Notes under the pieces: generated by a model
What the model was told of the DNA's origin: nothing
The model's input: only the letters and a program-made list of their open reading frames with translations
Database searches by the model: none
Position numbers and translations under genes: made by a program
Assembly: GCA_045656145.1 (NCBI GenBank)
Contig: JAZOQP010000020.1
Location: 1 to 34,797 of the forward strand
Length of the DNA: 34,797 nt
Direction: 5' to 3'
Origin: SIG565 sp045656145
GTDB lineage: Bacteria > Bacillota > Clostridia > Oscillospirales > Acutalibacteraceae
In this document: one piece after another, positions 23,941-33,591 of the stretch
Numbering within the stretch: the first letter of the stretch is position 1
How the letters are laid out: every line of letters starts with the position of its first letter

Positions 23941-24765
23941 TGCATTTATAGGGGTTACGCCATAAAACTTTTTAAAGCAAATAATAAAACTTTCTTTTGA
24001 AGAAAAGTTTAACTTTTGGGCAATTTCCGAAACGTTCATATCGGTTTCATTTAAATAAAACATTGCTCTTCGCATTCTGGTTTCGCTTTTTAAATTTAAG
24101 AGATTATAACCATATTCCGAAAGGACAATTCTTGAAATTTGGCGAGGAGTTAACAAAGAGTTAGCCGAAAGCTCTTCGGTAGACATTTTGCCGATTGAAT
24201 ACAAATATAGGGGAATATCGTTTTCGGCTAGCCAAAGATTTTTATTTTGATTTTCCTTTAATTGTTCAATTTTTTCTGAAGCTTTAGATTCATCAAAAAG
24301 TTTCTCAGCAATTTCAATAAGGATTAGCGTTAAAATTCCTTTTAATTTTTCGGTGCCAAAAATATATTCTTTTTCAAGGCAATGGAAAATTTCTTTTATT
24401 AATAGGGGATTAAAATTTGTAACGAATGGTTCAGTACCGTTAATTACCGAATGAAAACAAGGGTATATGTTTTTTGCCGATGGATCATCAATTTGCCTAA
24501 TTGAAAATTTAACCGCAAGGCGTTTATAAGAATTAGTATTTATAACATCATGATAGGTTTTTTTGGGAATAATGCAAATCTGTTTATTTGTGATTTCCTT
24601 TTCTCCAAAATCATAAGATACCTTTGCATTACCATCTAAAATTATAAATAACTCGGGAAGAGCGTGGATATGCGGGGGAGAATTGGTTAGTTTTTTAAAT
24701 ATAAATTCGTCCTCAATATAAAATGTGATTTCAACATTATGTAATATTATTTTATAAGATTTCAT
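23920..24765 (-). CDS. AraC family transcriptional regulator
   Basis: A 281-residue regulator with an N-terminal cupin-type sensing domain (HIHALPELFIILDGNAKV, then a KEITNKQICIIPKKTYHDV stretch) and a C-terminal double helix-turn-helix: TEELSANSLLTPRQISRI for the first and MNVSEIAQKLNFSSKESFIICFKKFYGVTP for the second, the AraC signature. The start is the ATG at 24765, with AGGAG 9 bp upstream; longer in-frame starts lie before that site. It diverges from a DUF4432 aldose-epimerase-like gene, so control of that gene in response to a sugar is likely, but the ligand is unknown. Confidence 0.92.
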   Translation of the reverse strand: MKSYKIILHNVEITFYIEDEFIFKKLTNSPPHIHALPELFIILDGNAKVSYDFGEKEITNKQICIIPKKTYHDVINTNSYKRLAVKFSIRQIDDPSAKNIYPCFHSVINGTEPFVTNFNPLLIKEIFHCLEKEYIFGTEKLKGILTLILIEIAEKLFDESKASEKIEQLKENQNKNLWLAENDIPLYLYSIGKMSTEELSANSLLTPRQISRIVLSEYGYNLLNLKSETRMRRAMFYLNETDMNVSEIAQKLNFSSKESFIICFKKFYGVTPINAKNKLLY

Positions 24766-24874
24766 ACAGGTCAACTCCTGGTTAAAGTCTAACATATATA
24801 TAAATAAATGTAAAGACATTTTTTGCAAAAAAATTGTAAAAAACAGTATTTTATTTAGTGATGATTAATTTTTC

Positions 24875-24903
24875 TTTACATATAAAGTTTTAGAAAGTAT
24901 AAT
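24875..24903 (+). promoter_or_regulatory. promoter of the DUF4432 gene
   Basis: TTTACA at 24875-24880 and TATAAT at 24898-24903 with a 17-bp spacer, 20 bp before the start codon. It lies in the divergent gap shared with the AraC-type gene, where an operator would be expected. Confidence 0.7.
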
Positions 24904-24922
24904 TGATTTGGAGATGATGTTT

Positions 24923-25924
24923 ATGAAAAACTATATAGGAAATTCTTTACAAATTAAAGGCGTAGAACAATATGTTCTGCAAAACGGTGGAAAGGGTAAC
25001 GGAATGAGATTTCTCTATGTGAGAAATGGACTTGGCTTACAGGCCTGGATTTCACTTGATAGAGCAGGAGATATTTCGAGACTTAATTTTAAAGGCGATG
25101 AATTTGCCTTTTTCTCGCCCTGTGGATATGTTGCTCCGCAGTATTATGACAATAATGGCGTTGGCTTTTTAAAATCTTTTACAGCAGGATTTTGCACAAC
25201 CTGCGGACTCACTGCAGTTGGTCAACCATGCGTTGATGATGGCGAAGAATTACCGCTTCACGGCACAATTTCTCATATACCTGCAGACGTTGTTGGCATT
25301 GAAGAAAATGATAATGAATTAAGAATTAAATTAAAGATAGTTGATGGTATTATTTTCGGAAGAAAACTTGTTTTAAATAGAGAGTATGTCTTCTCGTATA
25401 CCGAAAACTCAATTATTCTCAACGATATAGTAACTAATAATTCAGAAAACGAAACGCCATATATGATTTTATACCACTGCAATATGGGTTATCCGTTATT
25501 AACCGAAAATAGCATAATAAAAATTCCTAATAACGGAATCGCCACCAGGGATGAAAACGCTGAGAAGCATCTTGCTGCTTCGCTTATTGCCGAAAAACCT
25601 CAGGCTAACTTTATTGAGCAATGCTTCTATTATGATGTTATTGAAACCGATTCAAAGGCAAAAGCGGGAATTTTTAATGGCGATATTAATAAGGGTTTGG
25701 TTATGGAGTTTAATAAAAACGAACTTCCTTGCTTTACCGAGTGGAAAATGATGGGAAAAACCGATTATGTATTAGGTTTAGAGCCCGGAAATTGCACACC
25801 TGATGGCAGAGATGTTTTAAGAAAGAATGGTACTCTAAAATTCTTAAAACCTGAAGAATCCGGAAAAACAACCCTTAAATTTAACTTTGTTTCAAATGAA
25901 AACGAATTTAATAACAACTTTTAA
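24923..25924 (+). CDS. DUF4432 family aldose-1-epimerase-like protein
   Basis: A 333-residue protein of the galactose-mutarotase-like beta-sandwich fold, of the type labelled DUF4432. Supporting segments are GNGMRFLYVRNGLGLQAWIS, DRAGDISRLNFKG, the LHGTISHIP stretch with a candidate catalytic histidine, YHCNMGYPLL and LGLEPGNC near the end. It is probably an intracellular sugar epimerase or mutarotase of unknown substrate. The start is chosen at 24923, 9 bp from TTTGGAG; ATGs at 24914 and 24917 are too close to that site. The divergent AraC-type regulator probably controls it. Confidence 0.85.
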   Translation: MKNYIGNSLQIKGVEQYVLQNGGKGNGMRFLYVRNGLGLQAWISLDRAGDISRLNFKGDEFAFFSPCGYVAPQYYDNNGVGFLKSFTAGFCTTCGLTAVGQPCVDDGEELPLHGTISHIPADVVGIEENDNELRIKLKIVDGIIFGRKLVLNREYVFSYTENSIILNDIVTNNSENETPYMILYHCNMGYPLLTENSIIKIPNNGIATRDENAEKHLAASLIAEKPQANFIEQCFYYDVIETDSKAKAGIFNGDINKGLVMEFNKNELPCFTEWKMMGKTDYVLGLEPGNCTPDGRDVLRKNGTLKFLKPEESGKTTLKFNFVSNENEFNNNF

Positions 25925-25929
25925 AAAAG

Positions 25930-25966
25930 AAAGCACTTAAGAATCAAATCTTAAGTGCTTTTAATT
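25930..25966. terminator. bidirectional terminator between DUF4432 gene and phosphomutase
   Basis: A perfect 13-bp stem (25930-25942 with 25949-25961), 6-nt loop, flanked by A-rich and T-rich sequence on both sides. Confidence 0.85.
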
Positions 25967-27675
25967 TATGCAAAAATCTTTTGCGCATCGTCTAAAATTT
26001 TATCAATTTTTTCTTTACCTGTTTCATTGTTTTCGGCAACACAGCCCAAATAAAGCTTAACCTTAGGCTCGGTTCCTGATGGGCGGAATACAACCTTTGT
26101 GCCATCTTCTAAGAAATAAACAATAACGTTAGATTTAGGTAATATTATTGTTTTTTTAGTACCATCTATTAAATTATCTGAAATAGAAGTTTGATAATCG
26201 TTAATTTCGATAACAGGGATATCAGCAAATGATTTTGGAGGATTTTTTCTTAAATCTTCCATTAGTTTTTCCATTGCAATCATACCTGATTGACCTTCAA
26301 AAGCAAAACTTTTTTGAGCGTTCAGATAATAACCAAATTCTTTAAAGATAGAATCTAATTTTTCGGTTAAGCTCATACCTTTTGATTTATAATATGCTGC
26401 CATTTCGCAAATTAGCATAGAGGCAACAACCGCGTCTTTATCGCGCACATAAGAGCCGGGAAGATAACCATAACTTTCTTCAAAGCCGAAAACATATCTT
26501 TCTTCTTCATTCTTTTCTTCGAGAAGGGCAATCTGCTCGCCGATAAACTTAAATCCTGTTAAAACATCTATTAATTGGCAACCGTATTTATCGGCAATTT
26601 TGCGGCAAACCTCGGTTGTAACAATGGTTTTAATTGCAATTGGGTTCTTAGGCATAAGACCCAACTTAGTTCTTCTCTCAAGAATATAATTTAAAAGAAG
26701 AACACCAACATCATTACCTGAAATGAGTGTTGCATCGCCATTTTCCAAAACTGCAATTCCAACGCGGTCAGCATCGGGGTCGGTAGCAAGAATTAAATCT
26801 GCCTTAACATTTTTAGAAATGCCGAGAGCAATTTCATAGGGTTGGCGAATTTCAGGATTCGGATAAGGGCAGGTAGGGAAGTTGCCATCGGGTAATTCCT
26901 GCTCGGCAACTACTGTAACATTCTTAATACCAATTTTATCCAAAATTGCACGCACAGGTTTATTTCCTGTGCCGTGAAGCGGAGTATAGATTACCGAGAA
27001 ATCAGAAAGATTATATGAATTATCGGCAAATGACTGCTTTTGAACAGCAAGAAGATAGTCCTCAATTAAATCTTCGCCAATATATTTAATTGCTCCTTTA
27101 TTTAATAAATCATCGAAGTTACCAAAATTAATTCCGCTAAAATAATCAATTTTTTCCATGCGGGCTAAAATAGCATCGGCAGCATCAGGGGGCAACTGAC
27201 AACCATCACTACCATACGCTTTAAAGCCATTGTATTTCGATGGATTATGACTTGCTGTAATAACAATACCTGCATCACATTTAAGGTTTCTTACCGCGAA
27301 AGATAGCATAGGAGTTGGCATTAACTCCTTATAAAGATAAACCTTAATTCCGTTATTAGCGATAATTTCTGCGGCTGTTTTTGCAAAAAGTTCTGATTTA
27401 ATTCGTGAATCATAAGCAATTGCAACTTTTCCATTATCTGCAACGGAATTCACATAGTCTGCCATAGCTTTTGAAGCGCGGCCTACGGTGTAAACATTCA
27501 TTCTATTTGTGCCTGCTCCTATAACTCCGCGAAGACCTGCGGTGCCAAATGGGAGTTCTGTATAAAAACGGTCGGAAATTTCTTCTGAATTTCCCTCTAC
27601 CGATTTCAATTCATTGATCAAATCTTGATCTTTTGTGGCGTTATTAAGCCATTTTTTAAAAACTTCTGCGTACAT
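25966..27675 (-). CDS. phospho-sugar mutase (phosphoglucomutase/phosphomannomutase)
   Basis: A 569-residue alpha-D-phosphohexomutase of the PgcA-like long type. The phosphoserine loop is TASHNP with S142, the magnesium loop is DPDADR (299-304), the sugar-binding loop is GFEESYG (397-403) and the phosphate-binding loop is FRPSGTEPK near the C-terminus. All four active-site loops are intact. It interconverts hexose 1- and 6-phosphates for glycogen, cell-wall polymer or glycolipid synthesis. A GGAGGT site lies 6 bp before the ATG. It stands alone on the minus strand between two bidirectional control regions. Confidence 0.94.
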   Translation of the reverse strand: MYAEVFKKWLNNATKDQDLINELKSVEGNSEEISDRFYTELPFGTAGLRGVIGAGTNRMNVYTVGRASKAMADYVNSVADNGKVAIAYDSRIKSELFAKTAAEIIANNGIKVYLYKELMPTPMLSFAVRNLKCDAGIVITASHNPSKYNGFKAYGSDGCQLPPDAADAILARMEKIDYFSGINFGNFDDLLNKGAIKYIGEDLIEDYLLAVQKQSFADNSYNLSDFSVIYTPLHGTGNKPVRAILDKIGIKNVTVVAEQELPDGNFPTCPYPNPEIRQPYEIALGISKNVKADLILATDPDADRVGIAVLENGDATLISGNDVGVLLLNYILERRTKLGLMPKNPIAIKTIVTTEVCRKIADKYGCQLIDVLTGFKFIGEQIALLEEKNEEERYVFGFEESYGYLPGSYVRDKDAVVASMLICEMAAYYKSKGMSLTEKLDSIFKEFGYYLNAQKSFAFEGQSGMIAMEKLMEDLRKNPPKSFADIPVIEINDYQTSISDNLIDGTKKTIILPKSNVIVYFLEDGTKVVFRPSGTEPKVKLYLGCVAENNETGKEKIDKILDDAQKIFA

Positions 27676-27705
27676 TAAGTTACCTCCGAGAAAATGCTAT
27701 TATAT

Positions 27706-27734
27706 ATTTTAATATTATAAAGAATTAATGTCAA
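27706..27734 (-). promoter_or_regulatory. promoter of the phosphomutase gene
   Basis: On the minus strand TTGACA (27734-27729) and TAAAAT (27711-27706) with a 17-bp spacer, 31 bp before the start codon. Confidence 0.75.
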
Positions 27735-27751
27735 TATTTTTTGCATAATTA

Positions 27752-27780
27752 TTGACAACAAAAAATTTGAGTAGTATACT
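27752..27780 (+). promoter_or_regulatory. promoter of the aromatic amino acid operon
   Basis: TTGACA at 27752-27757 and TATACT at 27775-27780 with a 17-bp spacer, 32 bp before the aminotransferase start. The leader is too short for a T-box or peptide attenuator. Confidence 0.8.
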
Positions 27781-27812
27781 AATTAATTATAAATAATATA
27801 AGGGGAAGTATT

Positions 27813-28997
27813 ATGTTTTCTGAAAAAATGTTAAATTTAGGTCAGGTACGCTCTGTTATCAGAGATATGTTCGAATATGGAAATAAAAGAGCTCAGGAGA
27901 TTGGCCGCGAAAATGTTTTTGATTTTAGCCTTGGTAACCCAAGCGTTCCTGCTCCAAAAGAGGTTAATGAGGCTTTGATAAATTTAATTAATAATGAAAA
28001 CAGCGTTGCGCTTCATGGTTACACCACAGCTGCAGGAGATGTTGGCGTTCGAACTGCAATTGCAAAGTATCTAAATGATAATTATGGAACAAGTTTTGCT
28101 GCAAATAATTTATATTTGACCGTTGGTGCGGCGGCTTCTCTTACTATAACAATTAAGGCACTTGCCGAAGAAAATGATGAAATCATTGTTTTCGCTCCGT
28201 TTTTCCCTGAATATAAAGTTTTTATTGAAACAGCGGGTGCTAAGTGCGTTCAAGTTAAATGCCGAGAGAGTGATTTCCAAATAGATTTTGATGCCCTAAA
28301 ATCTAAAATCAATAAAAATACTAAAGCAGTTATTGTTAATTCTCCTTGTAATCCTTCGGGCGTTGTTTTTTCAAAGGAAACAATTGAGAAGTTATCAAAT
28401 GTTTTATCCGCTGCCTCTAAAGAATTTGGCAATGAAATATTCATTATTGCCGATGAGCCGTATAGAGAGCTTGTTTATAACGATATTGAGGTACCTTTCA
28501 TACCTACATATTATGCTAATACTATAGTTTGCTATTCCTTTAGTAAATCATTATCCATTCCGGGAGAAAGAATAGGTTATATTTTGGTTAATAATTTAGC
28601 TAAAAATTCAAGCGATTTGTTTGATGCTGTTTGCGGCGCAGGAAGAGCGCTCGGTTTTGTTTGTGCGCCAACTCTTTTCCAAAAACTAATACCTTACTGC
28701 TTAGGCAAAACATCGGATATTTCGATTTATAAAAAGAATAGAGATATTCTTCTCGAAAACCTTTCTAAATTTGGTTTTACAGTTGCTAAACCCGATGGAG
28801 CATTTTATCTTTTCTTAAAAGCACTTGAAGAAGATGCTAATGCATTTTGCGAAAAGGCTAAAGAATTTGAATTGCTTTTAGTTCCGGGAGATAGTTTTGG
28901 ATATCCCGGCTATGTAAGAATTTCTTACTGTGTTTCAACCGAACAAATTGAGCGCTCATTACCGGCGTTTGAAAAACTGGCAAAATCATATAAATAA
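27813..28997 (+). CDS. PLP-dependent class I/II aminotransferase
   Basis: A 394-residue fold-type I aminotransferase. The PLP lysine is K245 in SFSKSLSIPGERIG. NSPCNPSG binds the cofactor ring region, ADEPYRELVY supplies the conserved Asp and Tyr, and the substrate-carboxylate arginine is in YVRISY near the C-terminus. As first gene of an aromatic amino acid operon it probably converts phenylpyruvate and hydroxyphenylpyruvate to phenylalanine and tyrosine, or serves as an aspartate aminotransferase. The substrate cannot be fixed from sequence alone. An AAGGGGAA site precedes the ATG, and pheA follows after 9 bp. Confidence 0.9.
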   Translation: MFSEKMLNLGQVRSVIRDMFEYGNKRAQEIGRENVFDFSLGNPSVPAPKEVNEALINLINNENSVALHGYTTAAGDVGVRTAIAKYLNDNYGTSFAANNLYLTVGAAASLTITIKALAEENDEIIVFAPFFPEYKVFIETAGAKCVQVKCRESDFQIDFDALKSKINKNTKAVIVNSPCNPSGVVFSKETIEKLSNVLSAASKEFGNEIFIIADEPYRELVYNDIEVPFIPTYYANTIVCYSFSKSLSIPGERIGYILVNNLAKNSSDLFDAVCGAGRALGFVCAPTLFQKLIPYCLGKTSDISIYKKNRDILLENLSKFGFTVAKPDGAFYLFLKALEEDANAFCEKAKEFELLLVPGDSFGYPGYVRISYCVSTEQIERSLPAFEKLAKSYK

Positions 28998-29006
28998 GGT
29001 GAAATA

Positions 29007-30104
29007 ATGAACAAATTAGAACTAACAAGAGAAAAAATTAACGCTCTTGATAAAGAAATTGCAAAGCTTTTTGAGGACAGAATGAAGCTTGCGGAAGATG
29101 TTGCTGAATATAAAAAAGAAAATGGTTTACCTATTTTCGATTCTTCCCGCGAAGATGCAATTATTTCTAATAATCTTGAATTTATAAAGACTGAAGAAAT
29201 TAAGAAATATTATGTTAATTTTCAAAAGGATTTAATGAAAATTTCACGAGATTATCAAGGCTATCTTCTAAACGGAATGAAGGTAGCTTACAGCGGTGTT
29301 GAGGGAGCTTTCGCGCATATCGCCGCAGGCAAAATTTTCCCCGAAACCGAAAGAATTGCATTTCCTAATTTTACAAGCGCTTATGATGCGGTTGTTAATG
29401 GAGAGTGTGATTGCGCAGTTCTTCCTATGGAAAACAGCACAGCCGGCGAAGTCGGTCAAGTGCTCGACCTTATTTTCGGCGGTAATCTTTATATAAATGG
29501 TATTTATGAACTATCGGTTTCTCAGAATTTATTGGGAGTAAAAGGTTCTAAGAAATCTGATATTAAAAAAGTTTTAAGCCATATTCAAGCTTTAGAGCAA
29601 TGTGATAAATATATTAAGGAGAATTCCTTAATTGCAGAAATGTGTGAAAACACTGCTCTTGCAGCAAAAACTGTTTCTAATTTGAATGATAAAACCACAG
29701 CCGCTATTGCTAGCGCTGAAACTGCCGAGTTATATGGTTTGGAAATTTTAGAAAGCAATATTAATGAAAATCATCAAAACACAACTCGTTTTGCAGTTCT
29801 TTCACGCTCTCAACATATTAAATCAACCAATAGACCTGATAACCATTCGGTTTTGGTTTTTGCTGTTAGAAATGACGCAGGCGCTTTAGCTAAAGCCATT
29901 AAAATTATTGGCGAACACGGGTTTAATATGAGAATGCTTAAAAGTCGTTCTTTCAAAGGTCTTCTTTGGAAATATTATTTTTATGTTGAACTTGAAGGTA
30001 ATTTAAATACTGAAAAGGGTAGAGATATGTTAAATGAATTATCTCCTTTTTGTGATAAATTACGCGTTGTTGGTTCTTTTTATAATCATATTGATTTAAA
30101 ATAA
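29007..30104 (+). CDS. pheA: bifunctional chorismate mutase / prephenate dehydratase
   Basis: A 365-residue P-protein. The N-terminal AroQ-type chorismate mutase (about 1-85) carries the conserved ALDKEIAKLFEDRMKLAEDVAEYK helix. The prephenate dehydratase domain (about 91-265) starts at KVAYSGVEGAFAH and contains PMENSTAGEV and the NTTRF signature (258-262). An ACT domain (about 275-355) for phenylalanine feedback ends in SFKGLLWKYYFYVELEG. The enzyme makes phenylpyruvate from chorismate. All domains appear complete, and the ACT domain suggests allosteric control. Confidence 0.95.
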   Translation: MNKLELTREKINALDKEIAKLFEDRMKLAEDVAEYKKENGLPIFDSSREDAIISNNLEFIKTEEIKKYYVNFQKDLMKISRDYQGYLLNGMKVAYSGVEGAFAHIAAGKIFPETERIAFPNFTSAYDAVVNGECDCAVLPMENSTAGEVGQVLDLIFGGNLYINGIYELSVSQNLLGVKGSKKSDIKKVLSHIQALEQCDKYIKENSLIAEMCENTALAAKTVSNLNDKTTAAIASAETAELYGLEILESNINENHQNTTRFAVLSRSQHIKSTNRPDNHSVLVFAVRNDAGALAKAIKIIGEHGFNMRMLKSRSFKGLLWKYYFYVELEGNLNTEKGRDMLNELSPFCDKLRVVGSFYNHIDLK

Positions 30105-30120
30105 TTCCGTGGGTGAAAAA

Positions 30121-31113
30121 ATGAAAATTCAAATGAATTTAAAAGAAAACTCTTATGATATTATTGTAGAACGCGGTGCATTGCTTTCTATAAATGAACA
30201 TCTTAATTTAAATCGTAAGGTTTTAATTGTAACCGATAATGGTGTTCCTAAAGAATATGCCAATAAGGTCGCTGAACTTTCACTTTCTCCAATAATTATT
30301 ACATTAGAACAAGGCGAGTCCACAAAAAGTTTTAAATGTTTAGAGCTCCTATTAAAATCAATGCTTGAAAATTCTTTTTCAAGAAAAGATTGTGTTGTAG
30401 CAGTGGGTGGCGGTGTTATTGGAGATTTAGCAGGGTTTGCTGCCGCTACTTTTATGCGCGGAATCGATTTTTATAATATTCCAACAACTTTACTTTCCCA
30501 AGTTGATTCTTCAATTGGCGGTAAGGTTGCAATAAATTTTGAGGGTATTAAGAATATCATTGGTGCCTTTTATCAACCTAAAAAGGTTGTAATTGACCCT
30601 GAAGTTTTAAAAACATTGCCAAAAAGGCAAATTTCAAATGGTCTTGCCGAGGCTATTAAAATGGGCCTTACTTCAGATAAAGAACTTTTTGAGATTTTTG
30701 AAAAAGAGAATGTTTTTGAAAATATAGATGAAATTATTGTTCGTTCACTAAATGTAAAAAAACACATTGTTGAGCTTGATGAAAAAGAGAGTTCCTTAAG
30801 AAAAATTCTCAATTTTGGGCACACGATTGGTCATGCTATTGAATCTGCAAATTTCGGTAATTTATATCATGGGGAATGCGTAGCGCTTGGTATGCTTTAT
30901 ATGTGCTCTTTAGAGATTAGAGAAAGATTAATTAAAGCGTTAAGTAAACTTGATTTGCTAACCGAAATTGATATTTCAAAGGATGAGATATTATCTGCTC
31001 TTAAGCATGATAAAAAAGGAAATAATGATAGCGTTTCGGCAATTTTTGTTTCAAAAATAGGCGAATGTGAGATTCGCGATGTAAAGTTTGAAGAATTAAT
31101 CAATCTAATATAG
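30121..31113 (+). CDS. aroB: 3-dehydroquinate synthase
   Basis: A 330-residue NAD- and metal-dependent enzyme that converts DAHP to 3-dehydroquinate. GGGVIGDLAGFAAATFMRG and the IPTTLLSQVDSSIGGK block form the nucleotide and substrate site. The metal ligands are expected in NGLAEAIKMG (Glu), FGHTIGHAIE (His) and YHGECVALGM (His), all present. The ATG at 30121 has GGTGA 4 bp before it; the in-frame GTG at 30109 lies within that site and was rejected. It sits in the aro operon 16 bp after pheA. Confidence 0.96.
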   Translation: MKIQMNLKENSYDIIVERGALLSINEHLNLNRKVLIVTDNGVPKEYANKVAELSLSPIIITLEQGESTKSFKCLELLLKSMLENSFSRKDCVVAVGGGVIGDLAGFAAATFMRGIDFYNIPTTLLSQVDSSIGGKVAINFEGIKNIIGAFYQPKKVVIDPEVLKTLPKRQISNGLAEAIKMGLTSDKELFEIFEKENVFENIDEIIVRSLNVKKHIVELDEKESSLRKILNFGHTIGHAIESANFGNLYHGECVALGMLYMCSLEIRERLIKALSKLDLLTEIDISKDEILSALKHDKKGNNDSVSAIFVSKIGECEIRDVKFEELINLI

Positions 31114-31121
31114 GTGAAAAA

Positions 31122-32351
31122 ATGAAATATGGATTAATCGGCGAAAAATTAGGGCATAGTTTTTCTGCTGAAATACATAAGCAAATTGCAGATTATCAAT
31201 ATGAGTTAAAAGAAATTCCTAAAAATAATATTGAAGAATTTTTTAAATCTAAAAATTTTTGCGCAATTAATGTTACAATTCCTTATAAATCGGAAATTAT
31301 TAAATATCTCGATTTTGTTGAAGAGAATGCTCTTAATATAGGTGCTGTTAACACTGTTGTTAATAAAGATGGTAAACTTTTTGGATATAACACGGATTTT
31401 GGAGGTCTTTTAGCTCTGATTAAATCTAAGTTTACTGATTTATCAGGCAAGAAAGCCTTGATTTTAGGCGATGGCGCAACCTCCAGAACAGCTTATGCTG
31501 CATTAACTAAACTTTCCGCTAAAGAAATTTATGTTGTGAGCCGTCATCCAATTGATAAACAAATTTCATATTTTGATGCAGAGACTAAATTTAATGACGC
31601 GAATGTTATTATTAATGCAACTCCAGTGGGAATGTATCCTAATATTAACAATTCGCCAATAAATCTTGATAATTTCTCTAATTTAGAGCTAGTTGTTGAT
31701 GTTATTTATAACCCGCTTAGAACAAACCTTTTATTACAGGCTGAAAATAGGGGAGTTACAGCGCTTAGCGGTCTATATATGCTTGTAGCTCAGGCGGTTT
31801 TGGCCGCAGGTTATTTTATGGATCAAACTTTTCCCGAAGAGATAATTTCATCAATTTATAACTCCTTACTAAATAACAAAAGAAATATAGTCTTAACAGG
31901 TATGCCCGGAAGCGGCAAAACAACTATTGGCAAGGTTTTAGCGAAGATTTCCGGTAAAAAATTTGTTGATACTGATGAACTTATTGTTAAAAAAGAAGGT
32001 ATTGAAATTTCCGAAATTTTTGAAAAATTCGGTGAAGATTATTTTAGAAATGCAGAGAGTAATGTTATTGCAGAACTTTCCGTTCAGAATAATTTAATTA
32101 TCTCTACCGGCGGCGGAGCAGTTTTAAGAAATGAAAACATAACCAATTTAAAACATAACGGTGTGATTTTCTTTTTAGATAGAGAACTTAATGAATTACT
32201 CCCAACCGCTGATAGACCGCTCGCATCCAGCAAGGAAAAAATTATCAATTTATATAATAAGAGAATTGAAATTTATAATAAAACCTGTGATAAAAAAATT
32301 AGGGTAATTAATCCCGAAATTACCGCTAATGAAATTTTAAGAAACTTATGA
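31122..32351 (+). CDS. aroE-aroK: shikimate dehydrogenase-shikimate kinase fusion
   Basis: A 409-residue two-domain protein. Residues 1-245 are shikimate dehydrogenase: shikimate-binding S13 and S15 in GHSFS, catalytic K56 (IPYK) and D92 (GYNTDFGG), NADP loop LGDGATSRTA and the C-terminal ALSGLYMLVAQA. Residues 253-409 are shikimate kinase: Walker A GMPGSGKTT (260-268), D283 and D285 in DTDEL, R309 in YFRNAE, GGG at 330-332 and the lid DRPLAS (364-369). The reading frame is continuous, with no start-like signal between the domains. It performs the fourth and fifth shikimate steps in one chain. Confidence 0.95.
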   Translation: MKYGLIGEKLGHSFSAEIHKQIADYQYELKEIPKNNIEEFFKSKNFCAINVTIPYKSEIIKYLDFVEENALNIGAVNTVVNKDGKLFGYNTDFGGLLALIKSKFTDLSGKKALILGDGATSRTAYAALTKLSAKEIYVVSRHPIDKQISYFDAETKFNDANVIINATPVGMYPNINNSPINLDNFSNLELVVDVIYNPLRTNLLLQAENRGVTALSGLYMLVAQAVLAAGYFMDQTFPEEIISSIYNSLLNNKRNIVLTGMPGSGKTTIGKVLAKISGKKFVDTDELIVKKEGIEISEIFEKFGEDYFRNAESNVIAELSVQNNLIISTGGGAVLRNENITNLKHNGVIFFLDRELNELLPTADRPLASSKEKIINLYNKRIEIYNKTCDKKIRVINPEITANEILRNL

Positions 32352-32364
32352 AAGGAGAATTTTG

Positions 32365-33579
32365 ATGTTAGCCGAAGTTAAAATATCTAATGCAAATGGT
32401 ATATTTATGGCACCGCCATCTAAAAGTATGGCTCATAGAATGTTAATTTGTGCCGCATTATCAAATGGCGTCAGCACCATTAAAAATGTATCCTATTCGG
32501 AAGATATTAAGGCTACCATCGATTCTCTTACTTCTCTTGGTGCAAAATTTGAGCTTAGTGAAGATTTTGTAACCGTTAAGGGAATAGATATTAATTTGGC
32601 TGAATGCTTAAATGGCGCTAATTGTCGCGAAAGTGGAAGCACATTGCGGTTTTTAATTCCAATTTTTTTGCTAACTAATAAAGAATGCAAATTATTCGGC
32701 TCAGAATTTTTATTTTCAAGGCCACTTAAAATATATGAAGAAATTGCAACTGAGCAGGGAATTTATTTTAATAAAAGTAATGATTCAATCGTTTTAAAAG
32801 GAAAATTAAAATGTGGGGAATATATAATTCCCGGCGATGTTAGTAGTCAGTTCATTTCCGGACTTCTCTTTGCTTTACCGCTTCTTGAAAATGATAGCAA
32901 AATTAAAATTCTTGGAAAATTTGAAAGTAAATCTTATGTTGATTTAACAATAAGTGCGTTAAAAATTTTTGGAGTAAGTATAAATTTTGTTTCAGAAAAC
33001 GAGATTTTTATCAAAGGCAATCAACAGTATTCTCCATCAAATGTGTATGTTGAGGGCGATTATTCTAATGCATCGTTTTTTGAAGCGTTAAATTATTTGG
33101 GGTCTGATATTTCGCTTGAAGGTTTGTCAAGCGAAAGCCTTCAAGGAGATAAAATTTATATTGATTATTTTAAACAAATCAAAGAGGGGACCCCTACTCT
33201 TAATATTGAGAATTGTCCTGATTTAGCGCCAATTTTATTTGTTATGGCTTGTTATTTTAACGGTGCAACCTTTATTGGCACTAGACGCCTTAAAATGAAG
33301 GAAAGCGACCGAGCAAACGTTATGAAAGAAGAACTTCAAAAGTTTGGCGCCGAAATTGATGTGCTTGAAAATGAAGTTATTATAAAAAAATCCGCATTAT
33401 ATAAACCAAATGAGGTTTTAAATGGGCATAATGACCACAGAATTGTTATGTCTTTAACCGTTTTACTAACAAAGTTTGGCGGTAAAATCGCTGAAGCTAA
33501 CGCGGTTAAAAAGAGTTTTCCCGATTTCTTCCAAAAAATAAAAGAGCTCGGAATATATCTTGAATTAAAAAATGATTAA
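32365..33579 (+). CDS. aroA: 3-phosphoshikimate 1-carboxyvinyltransferase (EPSP synthase)
   Basis: A 404-residue enzyme that joins PEP to shikimate 3-phosphate. K20, S21 and R25 in PPSKSMAHR bind both substrates. RESGSTLRFLIP, SRPLKIYEE, a DVSSQFISGLL segment, LKMKESDR and NGHNDHRIVMS supply the rest of the active site. The ATG at 32365 lies 7 bp from AAGGAG; a TTG three bases upstream is in frame but less well placed. It begins 13 bp after the fusion gene. Confidence 0.95.
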   Translation: MLAEVKISNANGIFMAPPSKSMAHRMLICAALSNGVSTIKNVSYSEDIKATIDSLTSLGAKFELSEDFVTVKGIDINLAECLNGANCRESGSTLRFLIPIFLLTNKECKLFGSEFLFSRPLKIYEEIATEQGIYFNKSNDSIVLKGKLKCGEYIIPGDVSSQFISGLLFALPLLENDSKIKILGKFESKSYVDLTISALKIFGVSINFVSENEIFIKGNQQYSPSNVYVEGDYSNASFFEALNYLGSDISLEGLSSESLQGDKIYIDYFKQIKEGTPTLNIENCPDLAPILFVMACYFNGATFIGTRRLKMKESDRANVMKEELQKFGAEIDVLENEVIIKKSALYKPNEVLNGHNDHRIVMSLTVLLTKFGGKIAEANAVKKSFPDFFQKIKELGIYLELKND

Positions 33580-33591
33580 GAAGGTATAAAT

